Positions 7,101-15,009 of a DNA stretch of 28,525 bases are shown here, in pieces. Within the stretch, counting starts at the first letter, position 1; every line of letters begins with the position of its first letter. Both the position numbers and the translations under genes were made by a program. Source of the stretch: Empedobacter sp036647415 (GTDB taxonomy: Bacteria; Bacteroidota; Bacteroidia; Flavobacteriales; Weeksellaceae). The notes under the pieces are model-generated. The model had not been told where the DNA came from, searched no databases, and saw only the letters and a list, made by a program, of their open reading frames with translations. Where the stretch lies: assembly GCF_036647415.1 (NCBI RefSeq), contig NZ_JAVXKG010000036.1:1-28525 (forward strand). The letters are read 5' to 3'.

Positions 7101-10100
7101 TCTTTGTTTGGACCTTCTATCTTCAATTGCCATTTTTCTTTTGCGCCAGGCGTCAATTTATCACGTAAAACTTCGGCTGTCACTTTTAAATTTTTGTTAC
7201 TAAAAGGAACGGCTAAATTTAATGTTCCGGTTTGTGAATCATTAAACTTTGTCATTACATAATTGATGTAAATTCCGCCACGATATTCTTCTTTGATCGG
7301 AATTTCTATTGACGATTTGTTATTCAAATCCAAGAAACCTTTTTCGATCACTTTCTCATTCGCTTCAATTTCATAATAAACAGAAATATCTTTTGCACCA
7401 GATTTGAAACTAATTTTCGCAATATCATTCGGCTCAAAAGTTGATTTATTTGACGAAACAGTTAAAAGCGTTTTGATGTTTTCTGCTTTTTTCTCATTCG
7501 AGATATAAACCAAACGCTCAATTTCTACTTTTTCAGTTCCATCTAAAACATACGCTTTTACCACATAATAACCTTCTGGTAAATCTGTTGCTTGATTATA
7601 TTTTATTTCATCTGAAGTCTTCGTATCAAAATCAGCTTCGAAAATCTTTTTATTTGTTGTCCATATTTTTGGATTCATTTCATCTCCAAAAGGTTCATTT
7701 GGAAAAATTTTCTTGAACTCTTCTTTCGAATAAAAATTATAATCTGTTGTGAATTTTTGACGACGAACAACTTCTTTTGGCGCATTTAACGAATAAATTT
7801 CTACATGTCCTTTTCCGTCCAATTTTTCATCATTCAAATTCTTTACACTAACCTTGAACGTTTTCAAATCTTCTGCTTTCGCTTTATCCGAAATTCCTAC
7901 ATTTAATACCATTCTCGTGTCACCAACTTTTACCGAAGACGACTCAGATTGCGTTTCACCATTGATATCTGTTGCCTTAACTTCTATAAAATAAGTGTAT
8001 GTTCTTATCTCATCTTTCTTTTTCTCAGTAGCTGGTTTTGCAATAAAATCAAACGTAAATTTTCCTTCTGCATCAGTTGTTGTTTCACCAAAAGTAATTT
8101 CTTCACGCTCGCCACGACCTGCTGGAATAGAACGATACCAAGGCCAAAAAGTAAAAATTTCTTGACGATAAACACGGTACGAAACCTTTGCATTGTCTAT
8201 GTTTGCACCAGAAAATGCAATTGCTTTTCCGTCTACTTTTACTTTATCATTTAAGTTATAAACACCCTTATTTTTCTCAATTTCTACTTCAAATTTTGGA
8301 CGTTTATATTCTTCAACTTTGAACGAATAATAACCTTGATTATTAATTGGTCTAATAGAAAAATTGCCTGTTAAAGCTGAACTTGGTAAAACAAAATTTC
8401 CGTTTACAGAACCAAATTCGTTTGTTGTTACATCTATTTTAGAAACTTCTTTTTGATTAACATCATACAAAGCAATTGTCAATTTTGACTTCGCAATTAC
8501 TTTTCGTGTTTTTTCATCCGAAGTATAAAAAATTCCTTTGAAATAAACCGTTTGTCCTGGACGATAAATTGCACGATCTGTGAAAATTTTAACCACAGAA
8601 GTTGGCTCATCTTTATATCTACCATTTTCGTAAAAATAAGATGAATAAATTGTGTTTTCATCTTTGATACGATACTCAAAATTTCGCCATCCGCTTGGAA
8701 TTTGAATCATTCCATTTTTATCAGAAACAAAGGTTTTTGATTCCTTATTATCATAATCTGTACGATTCACAACTTCTACCGAAACATTCGCTTCTGGCTT
8801 TCCCGATTCGCGATTTACTATAGAAAGTTTTTCATTCAAAGGATTTATTGCATATTTAGAAACCATGATATCTAAATAATCAATCTCATCTTTTTTATTA
8901 ATTATAAAATCGGAGTTATAAGAAAATAAAACAATGTAACGACCTGTTTTTAGTGGATTTAATTTTACAATTGTTGAATGGAATTGAAAATCATCAAATG
9001 ATTTTACATCGATAGAATATTGCTCGACAACTTGTAAACTATTCAGAAATTTTTGCGCTTCTGCAACTCTATTGTCATCATAAACATTTAATACTTGTTT
9101 CTTTTCATCATCAAAACCAACATTGTAAGCCAAAACTTTTACAAAAACTTTATTCAGATTTTTGTGTGAAAGTTTGATTGGCGTGTTTTTATTTTCATTG
9201 ATGTATTTTTCTGCTTCAAGATTTATTTCTTGTAATTTTATTTTTGCAATTAAATTATCAATCGTTATTTTTTCTGAAGAAGTTGGATACAGTTTTGCAA
9301 CTTTTTGTTGAATGTCAAAAATCTTGTTGACGTTCGCTAATTTATCATTTGGCAAATTGTACAAATCTGTTGCTAAAGCTGCGTAAACATAAGCCGAATA
9401 CCATGCTTTTGGATATTTTGTTGCTAAGATTTCTTTTTGTTTGATAAAATCTGAACTCAGAATATCGTTGCGTTTTTCATCTAATAAAATTAATTCATTA
9501 TACAAAACTGCATTTTCGTTATTATTTTGTTGATGAATAGAAATTAAATCTGTTCGTAGTTGATTTCCTTTCGTTTTCTCATCATTTTGATTCAGAAAAC
9601 TAATATATTCCGTTATCAAAACATCGAATAATGTTGGCGATAAATCAAGTTGCTGTTGCGTTGTTTTGGTGTTATCAGCAAAAGTCAATATTTTTCTGAA
9701 ATCTGATGATTTTGCATTGATTAATTCATTTTTTGGTTGAATTGATTTCGAAAAATAATCGTTGATTGTTTTCTTGAACGTTTCTTCTGTCCAAAAACGT
9801 ACATCATTTGATGTTTGATTTTCGACATTGGTTCTGCTATTAATTTTATATCGATTTTCGTTATAATAAATTTGATATAATTGTGCCAAATATGAATTTA
9901 TAATCGCATCTGTTATAATCGATTTTCCGTCAACTTCTTTTTTGAAATTATCAAATACAAAATTAACATCATCCGTTTCGTCAGTTGTTGCAACTTTTAT
10001 TTTTGCTTCGTAGAAAAGTGCTTTTATGATACTTTGTTGATCATTTCCTTTTCGCGAAAGTGTTTTGATTTCGTCAATTTTAGGTTGAATGGATTTGAAT

Positions 10101-10213
10101 TGACCGTTTTCTATTTCTTTGTCAATTTGTTTCCACTTTTGATCAATCGTCGGAGATTGAGCCATAAGCAGTGTATTGGTTAAGATGGTTAATAAAAACA
10201 ATAATTGTTTCAT
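4139..10213 (-). CDS. alpha-2-macroglobulin family protein with embedded SusC/TonB plug-like domain
   Basis: This is a very large exported protein (2024 residues) of the bacterial alpha-2-macroglobulin family, whose members trap proteases by a conformational snap and a reactive thioester. A signal peptide (…LLMAQ, about 19 residues) lacks a lipobox cysteine, unlike lipidated E. coli YfhM. Residues ~20-440 are mostly helical. Macroglobulin domains follow, including an MG2-type TDRAIYRPGQTVYFKG at about 541-556. An A2M-type block with FTSPESLTEWKF lies near 1280. The thioester motif is intact: C1485-A-E-Q1488 in YPYECAEQ. After it come the helical thioester domain and C-terminal beta domains. 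Residues ~1153-1245 do not belong to this family. They carry the SusC-type signatures VVTALGI, YVVDGVVFD, ITVLKDGAATSIYGAKGANG and VVVITTKK, with no beta-barrel after them. The gene is monocistronic, with a terminator at 4083-4117. The protease-defence role is family knowledge; the plug's role is unknown. Confidence 0.9.
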   Translation of the reverse strand: MKQLLFLLTILTNTLLMAQSPTIDQKWKQIDKEIENGQFKSIQPKIDEIKTLSRKGNDQQSIIKALFYEAKIKVATTDETDDVNFVFDNFKKEVDGKSIITDAIINSYLAQLYQIYYNENRYKINSRTNVENQTSNDVRFWTEETFKKTINDYFSKSIQPKNELINAKSSDFRKILTFADNTKTTQQQLDLSPTLFDVLITEYISFLNQNDEKTKGNQLRTDLISIHQQNNNENAVLYNELILLDEKRNDILSSDFIKQKEILATKYPKAWYSAYVYAALATDLYNLPNDKLANVNKIFDIQQKVAKLYPTSSEKITIDNLIAKIKLQEINLEAEKYINENKNTPIKLSHKNLNKVFVKVLAYNVGFDDEKKQVLNVYDDNRVAEAQKFLNSLQVVEQYSIDVKSFDDFQFHSTIVKLNPLKTGRYIVLFSYNSDFIINKKDEIDYLDIMVSKYAINPLNEKLSIVNRESGKPEANVSVEVVNRTDYDNKESKTFVSDKNGMIQIPSGWRNFEYRIKDENTIYSSYFYENGRYKDEPTSVVKIFTDRAIYRPGQTVYFKGIFYTSDEKTRKVIAKSKLTIALYDVNQKEVSKIDVTTNEFGSVNGNFVLPSSALTGNFSIRPINNQGYYSFKVEEYKRPKFEVEIEKNKGVYNLNDKVKVDGKAIAFSGANIDNAKVSYRVYRQEIFTFWPWYRSIPAGRGEREEITFGETTTDAEGKFTFDFIAKPATEKKKDEIRTYTYFIEVKATDINGETQSESSSVKVGDTRMVLNVGISDKAKAEDLKTFKVSVKNLNDEKLDGKGHVEIYSLNAPKEVVRRQKFTTDYNFYSKEEFKKIFPNEPFGDEMNPKIWTTNKKIFEADFDTKTSDEIKYNQATDLPEGYYVVKAYVLDGTEKVEIERLVYISNEKKAENIKTLLTVSSNKSTFEPNDIAKISFKSGAKDISVYYEIEANEKVIEKGFLDLNNKSSIEIPIKEEYRGGIYINYVMTKFNDSQTGTLNLAVPFSNKNLKVTAEVLRDKLTPGAKEKWQLKIEGPNKDKVSAEVLASMYDASLDQFASNSLDFKVYNITNSRINRSFNLVQYYLVNGSNAIYNNRYYDFYPNGYAGLNFNLFDFGFNQNRMNRRMMKSAPSVTMKELDGNVIQADVRMEAADDVDLEGSVVTALGITKEKQSLGYSTVIRGASSLQGNENALYVVDGVVFDKMPSDLTEADIQSITVLKDGAATSIYGAKGANGVVVITTKKAASTALDNVKARTNLNETAFFYPNLKTDANGNVIIEFTSPESLTEWKFMALAHTTDLKTGYLEQNVRTQKDLMVVPNMPRFLREGDKISVSSKINNLSDKVLNGSAKLMLFDAFTNQPIDAQFNLNNAIQNFTVAKGNSDQVTWTIDVPKNVQAVVYRVVASAGDFSDGEESALPILTNRMMVTETLPIFVKEGQKKTFQFQNMVNNKSTSLDNFKLTFEMTTNPIWYAIFSLPYLREYPYECAEQVFSRLYGNMISQKLINSNPKIKAVFDDWNKKGQLKSKLQLNQELKNIILEETPWVKNAESEEEQMKQIATLFQLNQMQTEMKSAFQKLSDKQLSNGGFAWFDGGRPNEYITTHIVAGFGNLKKMDVNFKAFDMDVNPLIKKAIQYIDDENLKRFKEFKKDKKSLQNAVYSDGIHYLYARSFFLTEYPMSKELEEMKSEMLKTLNDTKLDLSLQQKAMAALVLNRFEMQSAAKIVVNSVKERAVESDEMGMYWKDNQAGWFWYQAPVETQALLIEAFDEVTKDEKSVEEMKVWLLKNRQTNQWNSTKATTKAVYALLNTGKSWIDADKGITVKIGNQNFDLNKDAQAGSGYVKTSWNKEEIKPEMGKVEVAKTSPGVAWGAMYWQYFEDLDKIKSAETGIKFNKKLFVKQNAANGPILKEITTSTPIKVGDIVTVRLEISLDRSMQFVHIKDMRASGFEPVNVLSGYKWKGEFGYYESTRDAATNFFSDYMNKGTYVFEYDLKANNAGNFSNGITSMQNMYAPELSAQSEGIRVEIK

Positions 10214-10301
10214 GTTGGTTCTTTTATAAGTAGATGCAAGTTACGGAAAAAAGGTTGGTTGATAAAGCTAAATAATTATCAAATAGTTGATTTTTAGACA
10301 T

Positions 10302-10335
10302 AAAAAAAGTCTGAATATTACTATTCAGACTTTTT
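10302..10335 (-). terminator. intrinsic terminator after the pRiA4b-like gene
   Basis: An inverted repeat of up to 13 bp (10304-10316 with 10323-10335, core GTCTGAAT, loop ATTACT) has an A run at 10302-10308 that reads as the T tract on the minus strand. It lies 22 nt beyond the stop at 10358. Confidence 0.8.
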
Positions 10336-10357
10336 GATATATAAGAAAAAACTTATT

Positions 10358-10870
10358 TTATAAATCTTCGACATCAATGTCGTCATCCATTTGAAGATCA
10401 TTTAATTCTGCGTCTTCTGCAAAATCAATATCATCGTCTTCTTCTAAATCAACAAGAATATCTTTTTTAGGTGCTTTAAGAGGCATTGCTCCAAAACGAT
10501 AAACCGTTAATGGGTAATTAAGAACTGCTGGTTTATCTTCTATCGAAACTAATTCGGCAACAAACGTCCACATTTCCATAAAATCGTAAACAAAAGCCAT
10601 ACGATCACCTTCTAATGCAAAAGATTCTTTGATATAAAAATCTGCCATTGTTTCATCTGTACCATCATCAGACATATCTTCTAATGGAATTTCTTTTGTC
10701 TGATTTCCTTCTTCATCTAATTCATAGAACGAAGCCAATTCCTCACCTTGTAAACTAAAGGCACTAATAATCCCTTTGTATAAAGTAAATAAAGTTTGTC
10801 TCTCTTTAATTTCTATGTCTCTAAAAACATCCTCTTTTGCGTCAAGGAAAACACGAATTTTATATATCAC
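10358..10870 (-). CDS. plasmid pRiA4b ORF-3-like acidic protein
   Basis: This gene encodes a cytoplasmic acidic protein of 170 residues resembling the pRiA4b ORF-3 family (MIYKIRVFLDAKEDVFRDIEI…, and FVYDFMEMWTFVAEL near 93-107). The family is named from a plasmid ORF; its molecular function is not established and chromosomal copies are common. The last ~35 residues are an Asp/Glu tail (LVDLEEDDDIDF… onward). The start codon is GTG at 10870: no in-frame ATG precedes it before the upstream stop. It lies only one codon after the cca stop and in the same frame (TAG-AAA-GTG), so it is translated by reinitiation from the cca mRNA or, rarely, by readthrough. It ends at a good terminator, so it closes the cca transcription unit. 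The link to tRNA maturation is only positional. Confidence 0.8.
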   Translation of the reverse strand: MIYKIRVFLDAKEDVFRDIEIKERQTLFTLYKGIISAFSLQGEELASFYELDEEGNQTKEIPLEDMSDDGTDETMADFYIKESFALEGDRMAFVYDFMEMWTFVAELVSIEDKPAVLNYPLTVYRFGAMPLKAPKKDILVDLEEDDDIDFAEDAELNDLQMDDDIDVEDL

Positions 10871-10873
10871 TTT

Positions 10874-12295
10874 CTAAATATTTTTCGGTACCAAATTTAA
10901 TTCTTTTCCCATATTAATTACAAATTCTAAGGCAGAATTATAATTATTTTCCACTTCTCCTTCTAAAATAGCTTCTTTAATTGCATTTTTCAGGATTCCG
11001 ATTTCTTTTCCTGGTTTAATATCAAACAATTCCATGATTTGTTCGCCAGAAATTGGTGGTTGAAAATTACGCAAATGATCGCGTTCTTCAACATCTTTTA
11101 TTTTTTGTTCGACAACTTCAAAATTTTGTTTGAAACGTCTTTGTTTTTTTTCGTTTTTGGTTGTAATATCTGCTTTACAAAGCGTTATTAAATCGTCAAA
11201 ATCTTCGCCTGCATCAAATAATAATCGTCGTAATGCCGAATCTGTGGCATCATCTGTAACTACTGCTATTGGACGAGAACTCATCATGACCAATTTTTGT
11301 ACATATTTCATTTGATTACCTAATGGCAATTTAAGTCTTCTGAACAACTTAACTGTCATTTTAGAACCTACAAATTCATGCGAATGAAATGTCCAACCTA
11401 CTTTTTTATCAAAACGCTTGGTTACAGCTTTTCCAATATCGTGTAAAAGTGCAGCCCAACGCAACCAAACATTATCTGTATTTTCAGAAATATTATCTAC
11501 AACCTCTAATGTATGATAAAAATTGTCTTTGTGTTTTTGACCTTCTACTTCCTCTATTCCTTTTAAAGCGATTAATTCTGGTAAAATATATTGTAATAAT
11601 CCTGATTGTTCCAACAACAATAATCCGACCGAAGGTTTATCTGTCATCATAATTTTTTGAAACTCATCCATTACACGTTCAAAAGATACAATATTAATGC
11701 GTTCTGCATTATCAATAATTGACTGAAATGATTCTTTTTCTATTTCAAAATCTAATTGAGCAGCAAAACGAATGGCACGCATCATACGCAACGGATCGTC
11801 AGAATAGGTTACATTTGGCTCTAAAGGTGTTTTGATTATTTTATTATTCAGATCTTCAACACCGTTAAAAGGATCGATCAACTCACCAAAAGTTGCTTTG
11901 TTCATCGAAATAGCTAATGTATTGATGGTAAAATCTCGGCGTTTTTGGTCATCTTCTAACGTACCGTCCTCTACATGAGGTTTTCGGCTATCTTCGGAAT
12001 AACTTTCTTTACGCGCACCTACAAATTCTAATTCTGTTTGTTGATATTTGAACATTGCTGTCCCGAAACGCTTAAAAACAGAAACTTGTGATGTATTTCC
12101 TAATTTATTTGATAATTCTTTGGCTAATAATATTCCGTTACCAACGGTTACAAAATCGATGTCTTTTTTCTGACCACGATTCAATAAATAATCGCGTACA
12201 AATCCTCCTACTACATAGGTTTCCTGATTAATTTGATCAGCAACTTCTGTAACAGCTTTAAATATTGGATTTGATACGGCTTCTAAGATTTTCAT
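10874..12295 (-). CDS. cca: CCA tRNA nucleotidyltransferase with HD domain
   Basis: This protein of 473 residues adds or repairs the 3' CCA of tRNAs using CTP and ATP, in the cytoplasm. The class II nucleotidyltransferase head shows GGFVRD at 30-35 and the metal-binding DID at 45-47. The RRDFTIN motif lies at 119-125 and the base-recognition segment DDPLRMMRAIRFAA at 166-179. A C-terminal HD phosphohydrolase-type domain follows, with H261 and the H285-D286 pair in LLHDIGKA. Length fits Bacteroidota Cca-HD proteins. Its promoter box TACTTTTG ends 4 nt before the ATG, predicting a leaderless transcript. tsaC, another tRNA-modification gene, lies 32 nt upstream on the same strand and may also feed transcription into it. 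A pRiA4b-like gene follows in the same frame after one intervening codon. Confidence 0.95.
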   Translation of the reverse strand: MKILEAVSNPIFKAVTEVADQINQETYVVGGFVRDYLLNRGQKKDIDFVTVGNGILLAKELSNKLGNTSQVSVFKRFGTAMFKYQQTELEFVGARKESYSEDSRKPHVEDGTLEDDQKRRDFTINTLAISMNKATFGELIDPFNGVEDLNNKIIKTPLEPNVTYSDDPLRMMRAIRFAAQLDFEIEKESFQSIIDNAERINIVSFERVMDEFQKIMMTDKPSVGLLLLEQSGLLQYILPELIALKGIEEVEGQKHKDNFYHTLEVVDNISENTDNVWLRWAALLHDIGKAVTKRFDKKVGWTFHSHEFVGSKMTVKLFRRLKLPLGNQMKYVQKLVMMSSRPIAVVTDDATDSALRRLLFDAGEDFDDLITLCKADITTKNEKKQRRFKQNFEVVEQKIKDVEERDHLRNFQPPISGEQIMELFDIKPGKEIGILKNAIKEAILEGEVENNYNSALEFVINMGKELNLVPKNI

Positions 12296-12299
12296 TTTG

Positions 12300-12307
12300 C
12301 AAAAGTA
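12300..12307 (-). promoter_or_regulatory. -7 box TACTTTTG, 4 nt before the cca ATG
   Basis: The minus strand reads TACTTTTG-CAAA-ATG, a perfect TAnnTTTG match located between tsaC and cca. cca therefore probably has its own start of transcription in addition to any read-through from tsaC. Confidence 0.55.
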
Positions 12308-12327
12308 AAACGATTTGATTAAAAAAA

Positions 12328-12885
12328 CTACTCTCTAATAACTTTTACTTCGTTATCTAGACTTAATTTAATTATTGTTGAGGCAGTAAACTGAGGCACA
12401 AACATTTTAGCTTCTTCTGGAATAAAATCAACACGCTCTATAATCGTTTTATTTACTTCTGAGAAAACTTTTGGAGAAATTTCTCCCGATAAATTTGCCG
12501 ATGTAGAAACGATTGGTCCTTTTAATTTACCAATTATTTTTTTACAAAATAAATCATCCGTCAATCGAATTGCAATTGTATTATCGTCTGCAATAAGAGA
12601 TTTTGATAAACCTTTTGGATTATCATAAATTATGGTAATTGGTTTCTCATTAAACTCTATCAAATCCCAAGCTAATTCTGGTACCTCAACAATATCTTGC
12701 AACATACGAGGCGAATCAACCAAAATGATTAAAGACTTAGAAGATGGTCTATTTTTTATCTGATAAATTTTCTCGATTGCAGCTTCATTTTTTGCATCAC
12801 AACCTAATCCCAAGATTGTATCTGTAGGATAAAGCATTGTTTCGCCTTGTTTTAATTTTGCTACAATTTCGTTTATATCTGACAT
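12328..12885 (-). CDS. tsaC: L-threonylcarbamoyladenylate synthase (Sua5/YrdC/YwlC family)
   Basis: This enzyme makes threonylcarbamoyl-AMP from threonine, bicarbonate and ATP, the first step of t6A37 modification of ANN-decoding tRNAs. The 185-residue protein is one YrdC domain. It shows the phosphate-binding YPTDT…GLGCD segment (19-30), the basic motif IKNRPSSKSL (43-52) and the STSAN loop near residue 130. It lacks the extra C-terminal Sua5 domain, so it is the TsaC-length form. The frame can be extended to a TTG at 12906. That TTG is part of the promoter box TAACTTTG, so the ATG at 12885, 18 nt after the box, is the start. cca follows after 32 nt, placing two tRNA-maturation genes together. 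The GT4 gene on the other strand diverges from it. Confidence 0.92.
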   Translation of the reverse strand: MSDINEIVAKLKQGETMLYPTDTILGLGCDAKNEAAIEKIYQIKNRPSSKSLIILVDSPRMLQDIVEVPELAWDLIEFNEKPITIIYDNPKGLSKSLIADDNTIAIRLTDDLFCKKIIGKLKGPIVSTSANLSGEISPKVFSEVNKTIIERVDFIPEEAKMFVPQFTASTIIKLSLDNEVKVIRE

Positions 12886-12903
12886 CTTTTTAAATTTAAG
12901 TGG

Positions 12904-12911
12904 CAAAGTTA
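12904..12911 (-). promoter_or_regulatory. -7 box TAACTTTG for tsaC
   Basis: A perfect TAnnTTTG match on the minus strand ends 18 nt before the tsaC ATG. It overlaps the alternative TTG codon and so decides the start. It is divergent from the box at 12985-12992. Confidence 0.6.
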
Positions 12912-12984
12912 AAGCAGGAATAATTATCTTAAAAATTTATATTTGTTTTCTTGCAATATATTTTTAATCTATTGAATAATAAAG

Positions 12985-12992
12985 TATGTTTG
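12985..12992 (+). promoter_or_regulatory. -7 box TATGTTTG for the GT4 gene
   Basis: A perfect TAnnTTTG match ends 16 nt before the ATG at 13009. It is the plus-strand half of the divergent promoter region between tsaC and the glycosyltransferase gene. Confidence 0.55.
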
Positions 12993-13008
12993 TTTCTAAA
13001 TAATCTGA

Positions 13009-14109
13009 ATGAAAATTTTACACGTATCTGGAGCAAGAGTTTGGGGAGGAAACGAACAACAATTAATTTTAAATATTAATGAATTAAATAAACTTGAGTC
13101 TGAAAATTATATTTTCGGAATTAATAATTCTCCTTTAAATATAGTTGCAAAGGAGAATAATATTAATTTCATTCCTAGTACTGCAAAAAAAATTAGTAAA
13201 TTTTCTAATATTTCTCAACTAAAAAAAATAATTTCTGAGTATAAAATAGATGTTATACATTTTCACACAAGTGACTCTTTGACATTATTTTATATGTTTA
13301 ATTTAACAAATAAAATAACTCAAAAAATTATTTATAGTAAAAAAGCAGTCAGAGGAAGTGGAAGTTTTTTCAGTAAATTCAAATATAATTTAAAGAGAAT
13401 AGATCATATAATTTGTGTTTCTGAAAAGGTAAAATATGATTTAAAAAATATATTGAATCCTTCTTCTCAAAAAAAATTAACTGTTGTGTATGATTGCGTT
13501 TCTTTATCATCAGAAAAAAATAATTTTGATTTTGACTCTTTCAAAACAAAATATAATATAAATCCTACTACATTTCTCATAGGATCTATTGCAAATCATA
13601 CGGCAGCAAAAGATTTACCAAATTTAATTAACGCTATATATATATTGAAAAATGAATATAATGTTTCTAATTTTAAGCTAATACAAGTAGGACATTTCTC
13701 TAAATTAACTCCAGAAATTGAGGATTTAATAGAAAAATTAGATTTAAAAAATGAAATTATTCTAACTGGAAAAATTGAAAATGCGATGAGTCTTAACAAA
13801 ATATTTGATATTTTTGTTATTTCATCAACGCGAGAAGGTGGACCTACAGCAGCATTAGAAGCTATGTTAATGAAAACAACAATTGTAACTACAGATGTTG
13901 GTATTATGTCTGAAATAATTAACAACAAAGAAAATGGTTTTATTTGTAAAACAGACAATCATCATGAACTTGCTAAATCACTGTATGAAGCTAGTATTTG
14001 TGATAAAAATAAAATAGATTTAATAAAAGAATACAATTATAAACTTGTAACTGAAAATTTTAACTCTAAAAAAATATCAAAACAAATCTTAGAAATTTAT
14101 GCTTCATAA
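13009..14109 (+). CDS. glycosyltransferase family 4 (GT-B fold)
   Basis: This gene encodes a 366-residue cytoplasmic or membrane-associated glycosyltransferase of the GT4 type (retaining, GT-B fold). The N-terminal Rossmann half begins MKILHVSGARVWGGNEQQL, with the glycine-rich acceptor-side loop. The C-terminal half has GSIANHTAAKDLPNLINAI, the LTGKI strand and the donor-binding block SSTREGGPTAALEAM (around residues 273-287). The E-x7-E motif is represented by E276 and E284, followed by TDVGIMSEII. Donor sugar and acceptor are unknown. The gene is noticeably more AT-rich, with long A runs and Asn/Lys/Ile codons, than the tsaC/cca block. This is common for surface-polysaccharide genes. An InaA-type kinase gene follows after 120 nt, suggesting work on LPS core or a similar glycan. 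Confidence 0.88.
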   Translation: MKILHVSGARVWGGNEQQLILNINELNKLESENYIFGINNSPLNIVAKENNINFIPSTAKKISKFSNISQLKKIISEYKIDVIHFHTSDSLTLFYMFNLTNKITQKIIYSKKAVRGSGSFFSKFKYNLKRIDHIICVSEKVKYDLKNILNPSSQKKLTVVYDCVSLSSEKNNFDFDSFKTKYNINPTTFLIGSIANHTAAKDLPNLINAIYILKNEYNVSNFKLIQVGHFSKLTPEIEDLIEKLDLKNEIILTGKIENAMSLNKIFDIFVISSTREGGPTAALEAMLMKTTIVTTDVGIMSEIINNKENGFICKTDNHHELAKSLYEASICDKNKIDLIKEYNYKLVTENFNSKKISKQILEIYAS

Positions 14110-14229
14110 ATATTTTGCATAAAAAAGTATTACTTCTTATAAAAACACCTAAAAAATAGTTTTACCTTTAACTTTTTTAATATGAAATATAACTTTCTAT
14201 AGCTATTTCATTAAAAATTATGCAAAAAA

Positions 14230-15009
14230 ATGATACAAAAAATTGAGGTTAATCAAAATTATCAGATAACACAAACAGAGATTAAATCAATTATAAATAA
14301 TTTTGATTCTATTAATCAATACATAGCCAAAGGGACTCGAAATTCGATAAAAAAAACAACTTTAGAATCTGGTAAAATAGCGACTATAAAATCGTTTAAA
14401 ATTCCGAATATCATTAATAAATTTGTTTACCGTTTTTTTAGAAAATCAAAAGCTCAACGATCTTACGAATATGCAGAAAATTTAATTAATTCTGGTTTTA
14501 AGACACCTTATCCAATTGCTTTTGTAGAAAATAAATCTGTATTAAGTTTTTTAGATAGCTATTATTTTTGTGAATTAGTGGAAGCTGATTTAACGTATCG
14601 CGAATTAGTAGAAATTCCGACTTGGGAGAATAGAGAAGAAATCTTAAAACAATTTACAAAATTTACGTTTGATTTGCATGAAGCTGGAATAGAATTTCTA
14701 GATCATTCGCCAGGAAATACGCTAATAAAACAAGTTGGAGAAAATCAGTACGAATTTTATTTGGTGGATCTTAACCGAATGAATTTTCATGATTCGATGA
14801 ATTTTGAGCAACGTATGAAAAATTTTTCACGTCTATCGCCTTACAAAGAAATGGTAGAAATTATGGCGAAAGAATATGCCAAATTATATCAAAAACCTGA
14901 ACAAGAGACAATAGATAAAATGTGGTTTTATACAGAAGAATTTCAACATAAATTTCAGTTGAAACAAGCTCGTAAAAAGAAATTAAAAGCCTTGATTGGT
15001 AAAAAATAA
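14230..15009 (+). CDS. lipopolysaccharide kinase InaA/Kdo-kinase-like protein
   Basis: This protein of 259 residues has the small eukaryote-like kinase fold of the InaA/KdkA/WaaP group, which phosphorylates Kdo or heptose in the LPS inner core. K54 in ATIKSFK is the likely ATP-binding lysine. The catalytic loop reads FLDHSPGNTL, with D158 and N163 in the positions of the usual D-x-x-x-x-N. D180 in VDLNRM is the metal-binding aspartate (DFG position). A basic tail (ARKKKLKAL) may contact the membrane. In the first ~40 residues no domain is clear. It lies downstream of the GT4 gene and ends with its stop codon directly touching the stop of the convergent GHMP kinase gene. Kdo phosphorylation is inferred from the family and the glycosyltransferase neighbours. 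Confidence 0.82.
   Translation: MIQKIEVNQNYQITQTEIKSIINNFDSINQYIAKGTRNSIKKTTLESGKIATIKSFKIPNIINKFVYRFFRKSKAQRSYEYAENLINSGFKTPYPIAFVENKSVLSFLDSYYFCELVEADLTYRELVEIPTWENREEILKQFTKFTFDLHEAGIEFLDHSPGNTLIKQVGENQYEFYLVDLNRMNFHDSMNFEQRMKNFSRLSPYKEMVEIMAKEYAKLYQKPEQETIDKMWFYTEEFQHKFQLKQARKKKLKALIGKK

Noticed and set aside
7949..8254. Open frames opposite or within the macroglobulin, cca, glycosyltransferase and uvrB genes
   Set aside because: Their translations have no family resemblance, signal or promoter and follow from AT-rich coding sequence on the other strand or in another frame.
10358..10870. pRiA4b ORF-3 family as a sign of a plasmid or transposon
   Set aside because: The family is common on Bacteroidota chromosomes, and no transposase, integrase or inverted ends are nearby.
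12886..12906. TTG start for tsaC at 12906
   Set aside because: The TTG is part of the TAACTTTG promoter box, so transcription starts downstream of it.
14183..14212. 8-bp inverted repeat ATGAAATA/TATTTCAT before the InaA-like gene as an operator
   Set aside because: It is short, AT-only in most positions, and such repeats are expected by chance in this sequence; no promoter box coincides with it.
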